Positions 1 through 9,479 of a stretch of 38,730 bases of DNA are shown here, piece after piece; the first letter of the stretch is position 1, and every line of letters starts with the position of its first letter. The position numbers and the translations under genes were made by a program. Source of the stretch: Flavobacteriales bacterium (GTDB taxonomy: Bacteria > Bacteroidota > Bacteroidia > NS11-12g > UBA955); contig JAHEMG010000010.1 in assembly GCA_024643755.1 (NCBI GenBank), positions 1-38,730 of the forward strand, given 5' to 3'. Below the pieces are notes generated by a model. That model made no database searches and had not been told where the DNA came from. It was given only the letters and a program-made list of their open reading frames with translations.

Positions 1-965
1 GTGCGATTATTTGCATCCAAAATGGTGATATCAAACTGCAAAGGTTTGGGCATTTCAACAAAAAACAAATCGTTGGTACCATCCCCGTTGGGTGTGAACA
101 CATCCGGCACAAAAACTTCCGTTACTTCATCGGCTGGCAGCACCAAGATGGATAATCGCTGGCTATCGGCACAGGTCAATCCAGTTTTTGCATCCACCGC
201 AACATTGACCATTTTCACGGTAAAAGTCTTCTTCTGAGCAACAAAATAGGTATGTGATACGCTATTGGCCGTATAGTCTTTTAAACCATGTAAACTCGAT
301 TTTTCACCATCGCCCCAATGAATGCGCATATCGCCAAACCGACCATTCAACGCCAAACTCACTACACCGCCCACATTTTCAGCAATCACCGGCTGCCATC
401 CGCCCAAAACATCCTTACATGGCTTTGTCTGCTCAACAGATGCCATCACTTTGCTCGATTTTTGTCCGCCCGAAACCTCGTCAACCTTCACTGGTGTAAC
501 AGCGTCTGAATTAACCACTGAGGGACGTAAAACAGGCAATTCTCCATCCGCCACGCCGCTTGCTTGCTGATGTGACAGTGATTGATTGAATCTTTGATTA
601 TCCTTCTGATCAATGCCCCCAGCCGTGGTCTCAACTTGAATATCCGAAGAGCCCACTTTGTCTGCTTCAGCCGTTTTCTTTTCTGTAATATCAGCCACAG
701 CGGGACTGTTTTTTGACATTGGTCTATCGCCACTCACAACAAAATAAGCAGTAACGCTCACCAAAGCCGCTACACCCACCCAAACCAAGGGCAACTTCAC
801 CAAAGTGCTCCATCCAGACGCAACGGAAGCATTTGTACCGCCCGCTGTAACGCCTTGATTCAGCTGCTCAACACATTGTTCGAACAAGCCATCGGGAGGC
901 GATAATTTGGCATCCCCCAATCCTTGCTTAAACAGCGCGTCAATATGCTTTAATTCCTCACCCAT
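1..965 (-). CDS. Membrane protein in anti-sigma position: short N-terminal cytoplasmic segment, one TM helix, PKD-like domain, gliding-motility/T9SS type-B-like C-terminal region (truncated by window edge)
   Basis: Translated by hand from the minus strand: MGEELKHIDALFKQGLGDAKLSPPDGLFEQ...LPLVWVGVAALVSVTAYFVV (TM)...GDMRIHWGDGEKSSLHG...VSHTYFVAQKKTFTVKMV (PKD-like)...VFVPDVFTPNGDGTNDLFFVEMPKPLQFDITILDANNRT, open to the window edge. Start ATG overlaps the TAA of the upstream sigma gene (TAATG). Absent from the ORF track because it has no stop in the window. Confidence 0.85.
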   Translation of the reverse strand, partial: MGEELKHIDALFKQGLGDAKLSPPDGLFEQCVEQLNQGVTAGGTNASVASGWSTLVKLPLVWVGVAALVSVTAYFVVSGDRPMSKNSPAVADITEKKTAEADKVGSSDIQVETTAGGIDQKDNQRFNQSLSHQQASGVADGELPVLRPSVVNSDAVTPVKVDEVSGGQKSSKVMASVEQTKPCKDVLGGWQPVIAENVGGVVSLALNGRFGDMRIHWGDGEKSSLHGLKDYTANSVSHTYFVAQKKTFTVKMVNVAVDAKTGLTCADSQRLSILVLPADEVTEVFVPDVFTPNGDGTNDLFFVEMPKPLQFDITILDANNR

Positions 966-1501
966 TAATTTCTTTCTAATTTGGCCTGCAACCATTTGCG
1001 GGCTTTGAACAACTGCGACTTACTGGTATTTTCGGAGATACCCAGTACTTCACCAATTTCGGCGTGGGTAAATCCTTCTATCGCATACATATTGAAAACC
1101 GTGCGATACCCATCGGGCAAAGCAGCAACCAATTTGAGCAGATCTTTTGTTTCCAAGGGCTGCGCTGCATTCACATCGGCTGTTAGGTTGTAGGCCTCAT
1201 CCAAGCTTCCCGCGTATTTTGCCTTGTTCTTTTTGATTTGATCCAAACATGTATTCACGGCGATGCGCTTCACCCACCCTTCCAAGGAACCTTGAAAGCG
1301 GAATTCTGCGGATTTTTGGAAAAATTTCACCATGGTTTCTTGTAACATGTCTTTGGCTTCATCTGTTGCTCCCATGTATCGGACACAAATGGCGTAAATC
1401 ACCGGAGAAAAATGCTGATACAACGCTTGTTGCGACTGACGGTTTCCCGCAGAACATTCGCGCAACAGTTGATGTAGTTTTGGCTCCGATAAATTTGTCA
1501 T
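965..1501 (-). CDS. ECF-type RNA polymerase sigma factor
   Basis: MTNLSEPKLHQLLRECSAGNRQSQQALYQHFSPVIYAICVRYMGATDEAKDMLQETMVKFFQ (region 2) and LPDGYRTVFNMYAIEGFTHAEIGEVLGISENTSKSQLFKARKWL (region 4 HTH). Track ORF begins at 1552; the internal Met at 1501 is a better start. Confidence 0.93.
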   Translation of the reverse strand: MTNLSEPKLHQLLRECSAGNRQSQQALYQHFSPVIYAICVRYMGATDEAKDMLQETMVKFFQKSAEFRFQGSLEGWVKRIAVNTCLDQIKKNKAKYAGSLDEAYNLTADVNAAQPLETKDLLKLVAALPDGYRTVFNMYAIEGFTHAEIGEVLGISENTSKSQLFKARKWLQAKLERN

Positions 1502-1567
1502 TCTGTATCCACATGACCCAGATTTGTACCCAAGATGGCATTCTTGCCACAATGGTTGTCTACGGTC

Positions 1568-2686
1568 TTAATTTTTTTTCGAAATCGCCTGAATCAACCC
1601 GTAGGTTGCATCCATCAACAACACTTTCGCATTGCCATTGCGCTCTATGCCGTACATAGTCTTCTCCAACACCGACACCATATTTCCAATAACCCCTTCG
1701 CCCAGTTGCAAGGTGTTGAATTTATTTACGAAGTCCAACTCGGGGCCTTCCCACAGTCCTTCAGAACCCGTGTAAGGCAAAACTGCGCAAGACCTCAAAA
1801 CCTGAATGCCATACAACAAGAAAGATTTCACACCTTCCCTACCCAGCGAGGCGGTATCGTCGCTCCACTGAAATGCTTCGCCCATTTTTCTGCGAAAGCA
1901 AATGGTCATCCAAGTGCGCCAAGCATCCAAATGCGGATTTCCAGCTTCCTTGCCCAAATCTCTCGCCAGGCGATAATTCCCCTGGGCTACTTTGGCCAAT
2001 CGCTGAGCATCTTCCAAAGATATCCCGTCTCGATCTACCAGCGCTTGTGTGAGCGATGCATCATCAATTGGCGCAACACGCACCAGTTGGGTTCTCGATA
2101 GAATGGTACCAAGGATTGCATCCAAATCACTACCCACCAGCAAAAACAAGGTTTTCTCTGGCGGCTCCTCCAAACTCTTCAATATGATATTCCCTTCCTG
2201 TCCCAAAAACTCGGGCAACCAAATGATACAGACCTTCATTTTCCCCTCAAACGACTTCAGGGAGATGTTCTTGAGGATGTTCCGCAGTTCTTTGGTGGGA
2301 ATATTCCCTTGTTTATTTTCTGCATTCAGTTGCTGCATCCAATCCTCATAATTTAAATAAGGGTCTTCTTGTAGCGCAGTGCGCCATTGCGGATAAACGT
2401 CTGAGCACATCTCCATTTCTCCCTTTTTATTGGGAAAAGGAAAAGTAAAATGGACATCGGGATGTATCAGGGACGATACTTTTTTACAACTACTGCATTC
2501 GCCACAACTATCCACCTCCGTGCGATTATCACATAGCAAATACTGGACATAAGCCATGGCTAACGCCAAATTACCACTTCCCTCTGCACCCAAGATCAAT
2601 TGCGCGTGCGGAACCCTGCCAATTTGAGCACCGTGCAGCATTCTCTGCTTGATAATATCCTGTCCGATAACCTCTGCAAACCTCAT
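1568..2686 (-). CDS. holB: DNA polymerase III subunit delta'-like
   Basis: MRFAEVIGQDIIKQRMLHGAQIGRVPHAQLILGAEGSGNLALA (degenerate P-loop), CGECSSCKKVSSLIHPDVH zinc module, ILKSLEEPPEKTLFLLV. Confidence 0.88.
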   Translation of the reverse strand: MRFAEVIGQDIIKQRMLHGAQIGRVPHAQLILGAEGSGNLALAMAYVQYLLCDNRTEVDSCGECSSCKKVSSLIHPDVHFTFPFPNKKGEMEMCSDVYPQWRTALQEDPYLNYEDWMQQLNAENKQGNIPTKELRNILKNISLKSFEGKMKVCIIWLPEFLGQEGNIILKSLEEPPEKTLFLLVGSDLDAILGTILSRTQLVRVAPIDDASLTQALVDRDGISLEDAQRLAKVAQGNYRLARDLGKEAGNPHLDAWRTWMTICFRRKMGEAFQWSDDTASLGREGVKSFLLYGIQVLRSCAVLPYTGSEGLWEGPELDFVNKFNTLQLGEGVIGNMVSVLEKTMYGIERNGNAKVLLMDATYGLIQAISKKN

Positions 2687-3468
2687 AGCGCGTCTTTTAA
2701 TCCCCTCTTTTTCAGATAGACGTACAACAACAGAGAGCCTACAACCACCAAAATGGCGATGAATTGGCTGTGCGATAATAATCCATCAAACAAAAATCCA
2801 CGTTCCCCATCGCCCCGATAGGCTTCGGTTACATACCTACCCACTCCGTAGACCAAGGCATATACCAAGAACACCTGTCCCGAGAATTGTTTCCCACGAT
2901 GGAGTACCCAATACATGATGGCGATGCTCAGTAGGATAATCCCAGAATCCCAAAGCTGAACTGGATATAGCGCCTCGCCTAACGGCTCGGCATGCGACTT
3001 TGGATCACGAAAAACAATCCCCCATTCACCCGGTTTACAAACCAATCCGTGACAACACCCGGCCATCAAACACCCAATCTTCCCTATGGCATGAACCCAA
3101 GCACCCGCTACACCTACATCATCCATCCGATCCCAAAAGTCCCATCCCTTCTTCTTAAACCACCAATACAACAACGGTAACGTAAGCAAGAATGAACCAT
3201 AAAAGACGAATCCATCGCCCAAGTGCGTGAGAAAATGAGATAGGTTATTCCAATAACCCACCGGATCTTCCAAAAAGAAAAACAACTTGCCACCCACAAA
3301 AACACCTACCCCACACCACAAAATCAATTCACTGATCGAATCCACATCCATACCAAGTCGCACCCGGTTAAAATACAGGTGCAAAAACGCCGCAATCATC
3401 CCCAACAGAATAAAGAATCCGTAGCTATAAAGGGTAATCCCGCCGATATGAAACAACTCGGGCCTCAT
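2683..3468 (-). CDS. lgt: Prolipoprotein diacylglyceryl transferase
   Basis: Multi-TM; VHAIGKIGCLMAGCCHG, ALYPVQLWDSG and late YGVGRYVTEAYRGD motifs typical of Lgt. 4-bp overlap with the downstream holB-like gene. Confidence 0.95.
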   Translation of the reverse strand: MRPELFHIGGITLYSYGFFILLGMIAAFLHLYFNRVRLGMDVDSISELILWCGVGVFVGGKLFFFLEDPVGYWNNLSHFLTHLGDGFVFYGSFLLTLPLLYWWFKKKGWDFWDRMDDVGVAGAWVHAIGKIGCLMAGCCHGLVCKPGEWGIVFRDPKSHAEPLGEALYPVQLWDSGIILLSIAIMYWVLHRGKQFSGQVFLVYALVYGVGRYVTEAYRGDGERGFLFDGLLSHSQFIAILVVVGSLLLYVYLKKRGLKDAL

Positions 3469-3474
3469 GGATTA

Positions 3475-3482
3475 CAAACCTA
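3475..3482 (-). promoter_or_regulatory. Candidate -7 element TAGGTTTG upstream of lgt
   Basis: Plus strand CAAACCTA = TAGGTTTG on minus, matching TANNTTTG, 7 nt before the lgt ATG. Confidence 0.5.
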
Positions 3483-3483
3483 A

Positions 3484-3876
3484 TCACAAATGCGACTGAA
3501 TCAATGCCAACATCGACATCAATTCTTCCGAACTCGGGTGTAATTTCTCCTTAGTAAAATTGATATCGCCCACCGTTTGCATCGGCACCAAATGAATGTG
3601 CGCGTGAGGCACCTCCAAGCCAATGACCGCAGTTCCAATGCGCTTACATGGCACCGCCTTCCTTACGGCATGTGAAACACGTTGCGCAAACTGCCAAAGA
3701 GCACCCAATGCCTCAGGCTCCAAATCAAAAATGTAATCAACCTCCTGCTTAGGTATCACCAATACATGGCCATGCACCAGTGGCATAATATCCAAAAATG
3801 CCAAATGATGCTCATCTTCACAAACCTTATAACAGGGAATTTCTCCCGCAACGATTTTTGAAAAGATAGAGGCCAT
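3484..3876 (-). CDS. HIT family protein (histidine triad)
   Basis: MASIFSKIVAGEIPCYKVCEDEHHLAFLDIMPLVHGHVLVIPKQEVDYIFDL...VPHAHIHLVPM histidine triad. Confidence 0.95.
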   Translation of the reverse strand: MASIFSKIVAGEIPCYKVCEDEHHLAFLDIMPLVHGHVLVIPKQEVDYIFDLEPEALGALWQFAQRVSHAVRKAVPCKRIGTAVIGLEVPHAHIHLVPMQTVGDINFTKEKLHPSSEELMSMLALIQSHL

Positions 3877-3882
3877 CGTCGG

Positions 3883-4356
3883 TTAAATGGTAATCTCCAG
3901 AATTTCCAACTTCACAATACCCGCAGGCACAGTAATGCTCACTACATCACCTACGGCCTTGCCCATCAATCCCTGTGCGATAGCGCTCTTGATCGATATT
4001 TTATTCTCTTTCAAATTGGCTTCACTCTCGGCGACCAAACGATACACTGCCTCCTTGCCTACATTGTGGTTAATCACCCGCACGTTGCACATAATGCTCA
4101 CCTTGCTGGTATCCAGCATAGAACTATCCAATACGCGTGCATTGGCAATCATGTGTTCCAATTGATTGATTTTCGACTCCAAAATACCCTGAGCCTCCTT
4201 GGCCGCGTCATATTCCGCATTTTCACTCAAATCACCCTTATCACGGGCCTCCGCGATTGCTTGGGTGATGCGAGGACGTTCCTCATGCTTCATGACGTAC
4301 AGCTCCTGCTTCATTCTTTCCAGTCCTTCTTTCGATAAATATTGAATATCGCTCAT
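3883..4356 (-). CDS. greA: Transcription elongation factor GreA
   Basis: YLSKEGLERMKQELYVMKHEERPRITQAIAEARDKGDLSENAEYDAAKEAQGILESKI; C-terminal KSAIAQGLMGKAVGDVV. Confidence 0.96.
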   Translation of the reverse strand: MSDIQYLSKEGLERMKQELYVMKHEERPRITQAIAEARDKGDLSENAEYDAAKEAQGILESKINQLEHMIANARVLDSSMLDTSKVSIMCNVRVINHNVGKEAVYRLVAESEANLKENKISIKSAIAQGLMGKAVGDVVSITVPAGIVKLEILEITI

Positions 4357-4374
4357 GGTTGTTGATGTGTTTTA

Positions 4375-4412
4375 AGAAAAAATGTGCACCAGCGATTTAC
4401 ACTGATGCACAT
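4375..4412 (-). terminator. Rho-independent terminator of the 13268-to-4438 operon
   Basis: Minus strand ATGTGCATCAG-TGTAAATCG-CTGGTGCACATTTTTT: about 11-bp stem with one mismatch, then a T6 run, immediately downstream of the 4438 stop. Confidence 0.75.
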
Positions 4413-4437
4413 AGTACAAATATATTAAAAGTTTCTA

Positions 4438-5541
4438 TTATTCGGCTGTACCCAATCCAATGCGCACGCCAAACGAATGTACGCCACTAAATGGATTCGT
4501 TGCCCTGTAAGAGTAATCCAAACTCACGGTATTTCCATCCTCTCCCATCTTCCAATCATAGCTCAATCCAGCCATAGGACCGGTAAATGCTGATGGACGG
4601 GTATCCTCGTTAAAGATGCCCTCTTGGTAGGCAAATCCACCGCGGATCGACAAGAAATCTTTGTAGCTATACTCAGCAGCCAAAGTCAACTGATTCGCAC
4701 TGAAAGCGAAGTTGGTAAAGCCAAATCCCAATGTGAGTTTGTTGTCGTACTGATTCGGGTCAGCATCCAATTTTACATCATATGAAGCCGCGATGTTCAA
4801 CAAAGCGGGCAACTTGATATTGTCAACCTTTACCTGCATTGTCTTACTGAAAGTACCGTTATCCAAGATGGCCTTATAGCTCAAACCATCACCTGAATGT
4901 TGCATATCAGGACCGATGTTCTTCATGCTAATACCAAAGCGGAAATCGTCTTTCTTAATGCTTCCGCGAACAGGGCGCAATGTTGTTACATACTGCACAC
5001 CTGCATCCAAAGCAATACCCGAAGCTTGTGCGTCAGGAATACCTTCAGACACCATTTTAGCCATGATACCTGCAGAAATATTGCTACTAAAGCTCTTTGA
5101 GTAAGCCAAACCAATGTTGGTCATATTCACACGGAATGTACCAATACCACCATACGGATTTTGTTCCGTTGTGATGTCGATGGGTTTGATAGCATATTGC
5201 ATCACATGGATACCAAATGTACCGCTCTCACCCACTTTTTGGGCAAAACCCGCATTGTTGATGGCGATTCCTGAACCCATTAACCACTCGGTTCTTGAGA
5301 AACTCATTTCGGTGTTGTTCTTGATGCGATCCAAGCCTGCCACGTTCATATACATAGCCTCCGTGCCGCTCACCTTACCACCATAAGCCCAACCCATTCC
5401 GCTTGAACGCGCCCATCCGTTGATGGTCAACTGGGCAGAACCTGCCTGTCCTTGTCGCTCTGGGTTACCCGCAACTGCAGCGCCAATAGCACCCACAGTC
5501 AGCAATCCGGCCAAAAATATATTCTTTTGTCTGCGATTCAT
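4438..5541 (-). CDS. PorV/PorQ family outer-membrane protein
   Basis: Signal peptide, then GGKVSGTEAMYMNVAGLDRIKNNTEMSFSRTEWLMGSGIAINNAGFAQKVGESGTFGIHVM...GLAYSKSFSSNISAGIMAKMVSEGI, resembling PorV/PorQ/UPF0164-like beta-barrels. Confidence 0.82.
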   Translation of the reverse strand: MNRRQKNIFLAGLLTVGAIGAAVAGNPERQGQAGSAQLTINGWARSSGMGWAYGGKVSGTEAMYMNVAGLDRIKNNTEMSFSRTEWLMGSGIAINNAGFAQKVGESGTFGIHVMQYAIKPIDITTEQNPYGGIGTFRVNMTNIGLAYSKSFSSNISAGIMAKMVSEGIPDAQASGIALDAGVQYVTTLRPVRGSIKKDDFRFGISMKNIGPDMQHSGDGLSYKAILDNGTFSKTMQVKVDNIKLPALLNIAASYDVKLDADPNQYDNKLTLGFGFTNFAFSANQLTLAAEYSYKDFLSIRGGFAYQEGIFNEDTRPSAFTGPMAGLSYDWKMGEDGNTVSLDYSYRATNPFSGVHSFGVRIGLGTAE

Positions 5542-5552
5542 CTTCTGTTTTA

Positions 5553-8500
5553 TTAATATGTATCCAAATCAATGGCATGCATGATACCATACCAACGAAC
5601 TACTTTTTCACCCAAATCCTTCGTCTTCACGTGAATCAAGTACAATCCTGAAGCAATAGGTACATTGCTACCGTTTTTCAAATCCCACTCGTAGAAGGTA
5701 TTGTTGTCCGCCTTGTTTACACGACGAATCAAGTTACCTGCCATATCGAAAATGGTGATTGTACACTCAGGTGGCAAGTTGGTGATTTTAACACGAGAAT
5801 CGATAGGACTGTTTTCGTACTCGCTGTAACCTCTGTATGGGTTTGGAACAACATTCACCAAATCCAAGTTTTTAGTACCAATTTCATTTGACACTTTCGG
5901 AGCGATGCTTGCTGCGTCGAATGAGTACATCGGACGATTGTTGTTGATATTATTACCAGCATCAAAAGTGGTGTAGGCCTTGCGGATATTGATGTTGAAA
6001 GTAACTTCCGTTGGGGGCTCATTTTTGTTAATCATCTTGTAACCAGGGGCCATGTATGAAGGCATTACCCACATGATCTGCGACAACAAACGCGTTTTGT
6101 CCAAAGTAGCCACTTTTCCACCAGCTGCAGCAGGCAACAAAGCCGTTTTGAAGCGTTGGAAGTTTGCTTCGTCTTCACCCAAGTAACGCTCGCCTTTGAT
6201 GTTACGAGAAATACCACTCACACCCGTTCCAAAGATGTATACGAAATGCTTACCACCCATCGCAGGATAGTTACCATTGTCGTTATATACTTTGTCGGTT
6301 GGATTCCAAATCATATCCCTACCATTCTCACCACCCAAGTAGCTATCTTCAGAGAAGGCCATTGCCAAACGCTCACCTGTTTCCATATTGATGGCGTAAC
6401 CAGGGAACCATCCCAAGCCCATTGAACCTGAAATGGGGTTTCCGTTTTTATCTACAGAAGGAGCGAAACGCATGTTGAACTTCTCCATTTGTCCTTCATT
6501 CGAATTTTTCAATTCATCATCAGACATTTCCAATACAGGGCAACGTGTCCACAAGTCTTTGTTCGGTGTGATAACAATTTGCACACTCGCCAATTCACTC
6601 AAAGGACTCTGTAATCCTGATGAGTTACCCCACCAAGCGAAACCATAGGTATTTCTTCCGGCTGCGGTCAATTTCTCACGAGCAACCAAACCATAAGGCG
6701 CAATTCTACCGTTCCAGATACGTTCAAATGCTTGACCAGGGTCTGCCGCAGTTCCATCCTGGTTAAAGAAATCGTGAATCAAAGGATCAAATGTAGCACC
6801 TCTACCGTTGCTACCCGAACGGATCCAGTTCTGCCACAATGCACCCGAATTTGCTGTGTTTTGTGCGTCATTGTCGGCCACAGCGGTCAACCATTGTTTA
6901 CCATTGTTCTCCCACTTAACACTCCAACTCAACATACCATTGCTAGGATCAGCATTGGCATTTTCACCTGGGTTAAATACTTGCTCAACTTCTACACTAA
7001 AGCCCCAATCAGCCAAAGTTTCCTGGGTCTTATTATTCTTTCCTCTTCTACCTTGAACAGATTCAAACCCAACACCAATGATGGTATCGTTGAAAATGGT
7101 ATCATTCTCCAAATCAGTTGCACCCTTCTTCACCATGAACCAACCAGTATTCTTGGTGATAGAATCTTTCAAACCAGACGCCAAAGACGCCTTATTTTCA
7201 CGCAAGACGAATTCAAATTTCGCATTAGGTACCTTAATTGGGTCAACAACTTTAATCTTTACTGGACCCGCACCAGCAACATAAGTTGCTTCTTTCGCAA
7301 ATCCGTTTTTCAAGATTTCGTCAACGGTTTCTTTGGTGAACTCCAATACATTGCCACCATTACCACGACCAGCCAAACGGGTCAAAACTGGACCACTGCC
7401 ATAGTTCGACTGCAACTCAGTTCCAAATTGCTCTGGCTCTGTTTTGTGAGGAATCGCTTTGTATGTTTTGATGTTACGACGTCCAGCCAAGAATTGGTTT
7501 GGATCAACCTGCAATGAATCATCCGCCAAAATAGCATAAGACAATACCATGTAATAAACGGGCTTGAAGTCTACCAAACGCGTGTTTGAACTAGTAGCAA
7601 ACAAATCGTTCTTGATGCTCCAAGTATGTTGAACACCTTGGTCTGCACCCTCAACCTTAATCACAGGTAATAAAGCAGCCAACTTAGGATCATAAACCTT
7701 ATTGACAATCATACCACGGTTGTTCTTCATATCACACTGGAACAACAAACGCGCTCTGTCAATATTGTCCAAATCTCCCGTACTAACGGTGGCATCTTTC
7801 AACTGATACACCATGTAACCCTCGAACTTATAAGTACGCTCCTTATTATTCGCATCCTTATATTTTTCTGTGTAGTTCTCAACTTTAGGACTGTTTGTAT
7901 TCAAGAATTTCAATACCAATTCTTGCTCCAATTCCTGAATTTCGATATCAGGTGCATTAGGACCATCCAAAATTTTGAAATTATTGTTGAACAAGGTTTG
8001 TGCTTTATCACTCGCCAATTGCAACAAACGAATTGAACCTGTACCCAAACAAGGTGAACCTGCACCACCACTGGTAGTACGTGCCCACACTACACCTACA
8101 GTGATTCGCTGGATTTGACCAGGACGCAAAGTAAATGGACCTGTAGATTGCAAGAAACGACGGTCCCCAGGTTTGTTACCTGCAGATTTTTCATCCCAAC
8201 ATTCTGTAGGATAACTTGGATCTGTATTGGCTGGGAACATGAATTTGGCCGGCTTAGAACCGCCAAAACCAGTACCACCATAGGTTACATTCTGTCCACC
8301 CAACCACTTTCCTTGTAACAAATTGTAATATTCAATGGCCTCACCTGGGTTACCACGCACAGGATCTTGGTCGTTATTGTAGTACATGAAGTGACTCAAG
8401 CCCAATTGATTACCTGCTGAATCTGTAGGACCTTCAAAATAGTCCACACCCACAGTAGGGGGATTCAAACCATAACCCAATACACCTTCATCATCATCAT

Positions 8501-9461
8501 CACCATTGTAACAGAAACCCAACGAACGTCCAACATCACAACCCACATAGTCATCCGCGTAGTTACCCAAATCGGCATCCACCCACTGACCCATGTAACA
8601 ATCATTCAACGTGGTGAAACCACGGTTAATGATCTTAGAACTGTAGAACGTCATGTTGTTTACCTCATCGTTCGTAGCAAATGCAAAACCTGTCGTTTGA
8701 ATTTCAATACCGATCGGCTGTCCTTGCGTTTCGCTGTGGATGTTACCCTTGTCATTGTAAACCCACCAAATAAACATATCTGGCTGTTTGTCTACACCAT
8801 TGTCAATTGAAGGACGGCGGTCATCCAATACGGGGTGCTCCCCTGCAAATGGATCATAAACACCATCAGGTGTCACTTCTTTGTAAGGTGCCAAATATTT
8901 CGCTTCGTTACCAAACATCACGGCACGCTGACGGCCTGCTGGCCAATCGCGAATACCCGCACTTTGATTCAAATATTTACTGCTTTCAAAATCCTCCAAC
9001 TCATCGCGGGTCACCTTCCACATTTTGTCGTAGGCCTTACAACGAACAGGATCTGTACCAGCAGTGGTAGTATCCAAAGGTCCTGGCCAAAAATCCACAC
9101 CCTTTTGACGGTAAGTCATCGCAGCCAACTTCAAGCTACCACCATTATCGCGACCACCAATCCAGATAGCACCGGCAAAAAGCGCATGTTTTCTTACTGC
9201 ATTAGGGTCACTGATTTTGGGAATTTCGTATTTGGGATTATTAATGTCCCACCACATATCACCACCATTCAAAAGCTTGGTTCGAACGTTGTTTACGTCC
9301 AAATCCGCACTCTGGGATGCTGGTTCACAGGTGTTGGCAAATTGTCCTGCCCTACGATCCACACGGGGAGCATTTCCCCTGCCATTCAAGTTCAAAATAG
9401 GACGGGCTACCGCCATATGAACTGCCATTGCAGAGAGTAAAAATATTCCTAATCGTTTCAT
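5553..9461 (-). CDS. Large secreted protein (1302 aa) with T9SS-type C-terminal sorting-like domain
   Basis: Signal peptide MKRLGIFLLSAMAVHMAVA; C-terminus NLVNVVPNPYRGYSEYE...VKITNLPPECTITIFDMAGNLIRRVNKADNNTFYEWDLKNGSNVPIASGLYLIHVKTKDLGEKVVRW resembles FlgD/T9SS type-A CTDs. Confidence 0.8.
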   Translation of the reverse strand: MKRLGIFLLSAMAVHMAVARPILNLNGRGNAPRVDRRAGQFANTCEPASQSADLDVNNVRTKLLNGGDMWWDINNPKYEIPKISDPNAVRKHALFAGAIWIGGRDNGGSLKLAAMTYRQKGVDFWPGPLDTTTAGTDPVRCKAYDKMWKVTRDELEDFESSKYLNQSAGIRDWPAGRQRAVMFGNEAKYLAPYKEVTPDGVYDPFAGEHPVLDDRRPSIDNGVDKQPDMFIWWVYNDKGNIHSETQGQPIGIEIQTTGFAFATNDEVNNMTFYSSKIINRGFTTLNDCYMGQWVDADLGNYADDYVGCDVGRSLGFCYNGDDDDEGVLGYGLNPPTVGVDYFEGPTDSAGNQLGLSHFMYYNNDQDPVRGNPGEAIEYYNLLQGKWLGGQNVTYGGTGFGGSKPAKFMFPANTDPSYPTECWDEKSAGNKPGDRRFLQSTGPFTLRPGQIQRITVGVVWARTTSGGAGSPCLGTGSIRLLQLASDKAQTLFNNNFKILDGPNAPDIEIQELEQELVLKFLNTNSPKVENYTEKYKDANNKERTYKFEGYMVYQLKDATVSTGDLDNIDRARLLFQCDMKNNRGMIVNKVYDPKLAALLPVIKVEGADQGVQHTWSIKNDLFATSSNTRLVDFKPVYYMVLSYAILADDSLQVDPNQFLAGRRNIKTYKAIPHKTEPEQFGTELQSNYGSGPVLTRLAGRGNGGNVLEFTKETVDEILKNGFAKEATYVAGAGPVKIKVVDPIKVPNAKFEFVLRENKASLASGLKDSITKNTGWFMVKKGATDLENDTIFNDTIIGVGFESVQGRRGKNNKTQETLADWGFSVEVEQVFNPGENANADPSNGMLSWSVKWENNGKQWLTAVADNDAQNTANSGALWQNWIRSGSNGRGATFDPLIHDFFNQDGTAADPGQAFERIWNGRIAPYGLVAREKLTAAGRNTYGFAWWGNSSGLQSPLSELASVQIVITPNKDLWTRCPVLEMSDDELKNSNEGQMEKFNMRFAPSVDKNGNPISGSMGLGWFPGYAINMETGERLAMAFSEDSYLGGENGRDMIWNPTDKVYNDNGNYPAMGGKHFVYIFGTGVSGISRNIKGERYLGEDEANFQRFKTALLPAAAGGKVATLDKTRLLSQIMWVMPSYMAPGYKMINKNEPPTEVTFNINIRKAYTTFDAGNNINNNRPMYSFDAASIAPKVSNEIGTKNLDLVNVVPNPYRGYSEYENSPIDSRVKITNLPPECTITIFDMAGNLIRRVNKADNNTFYEWDLKNGSNVPIASGLYLIHVKTKDLGEKVVRWYGIMHAIDLDTY

Positions 9462-9479
9462 AAATCTTTCTTTTCTTGT

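Noticed and set aside
1535-2101. 188 aa plus-strand ORF
   Set aside because: Antisense to the holB-like gene, no domain signal.
6732-7517. 261 aa plus-strand ORF
   Set aside because: Fully antisense to the well-supported 1302 aa secreted protein; no recognisable domain, no promoter or RBS; shadow ORF.
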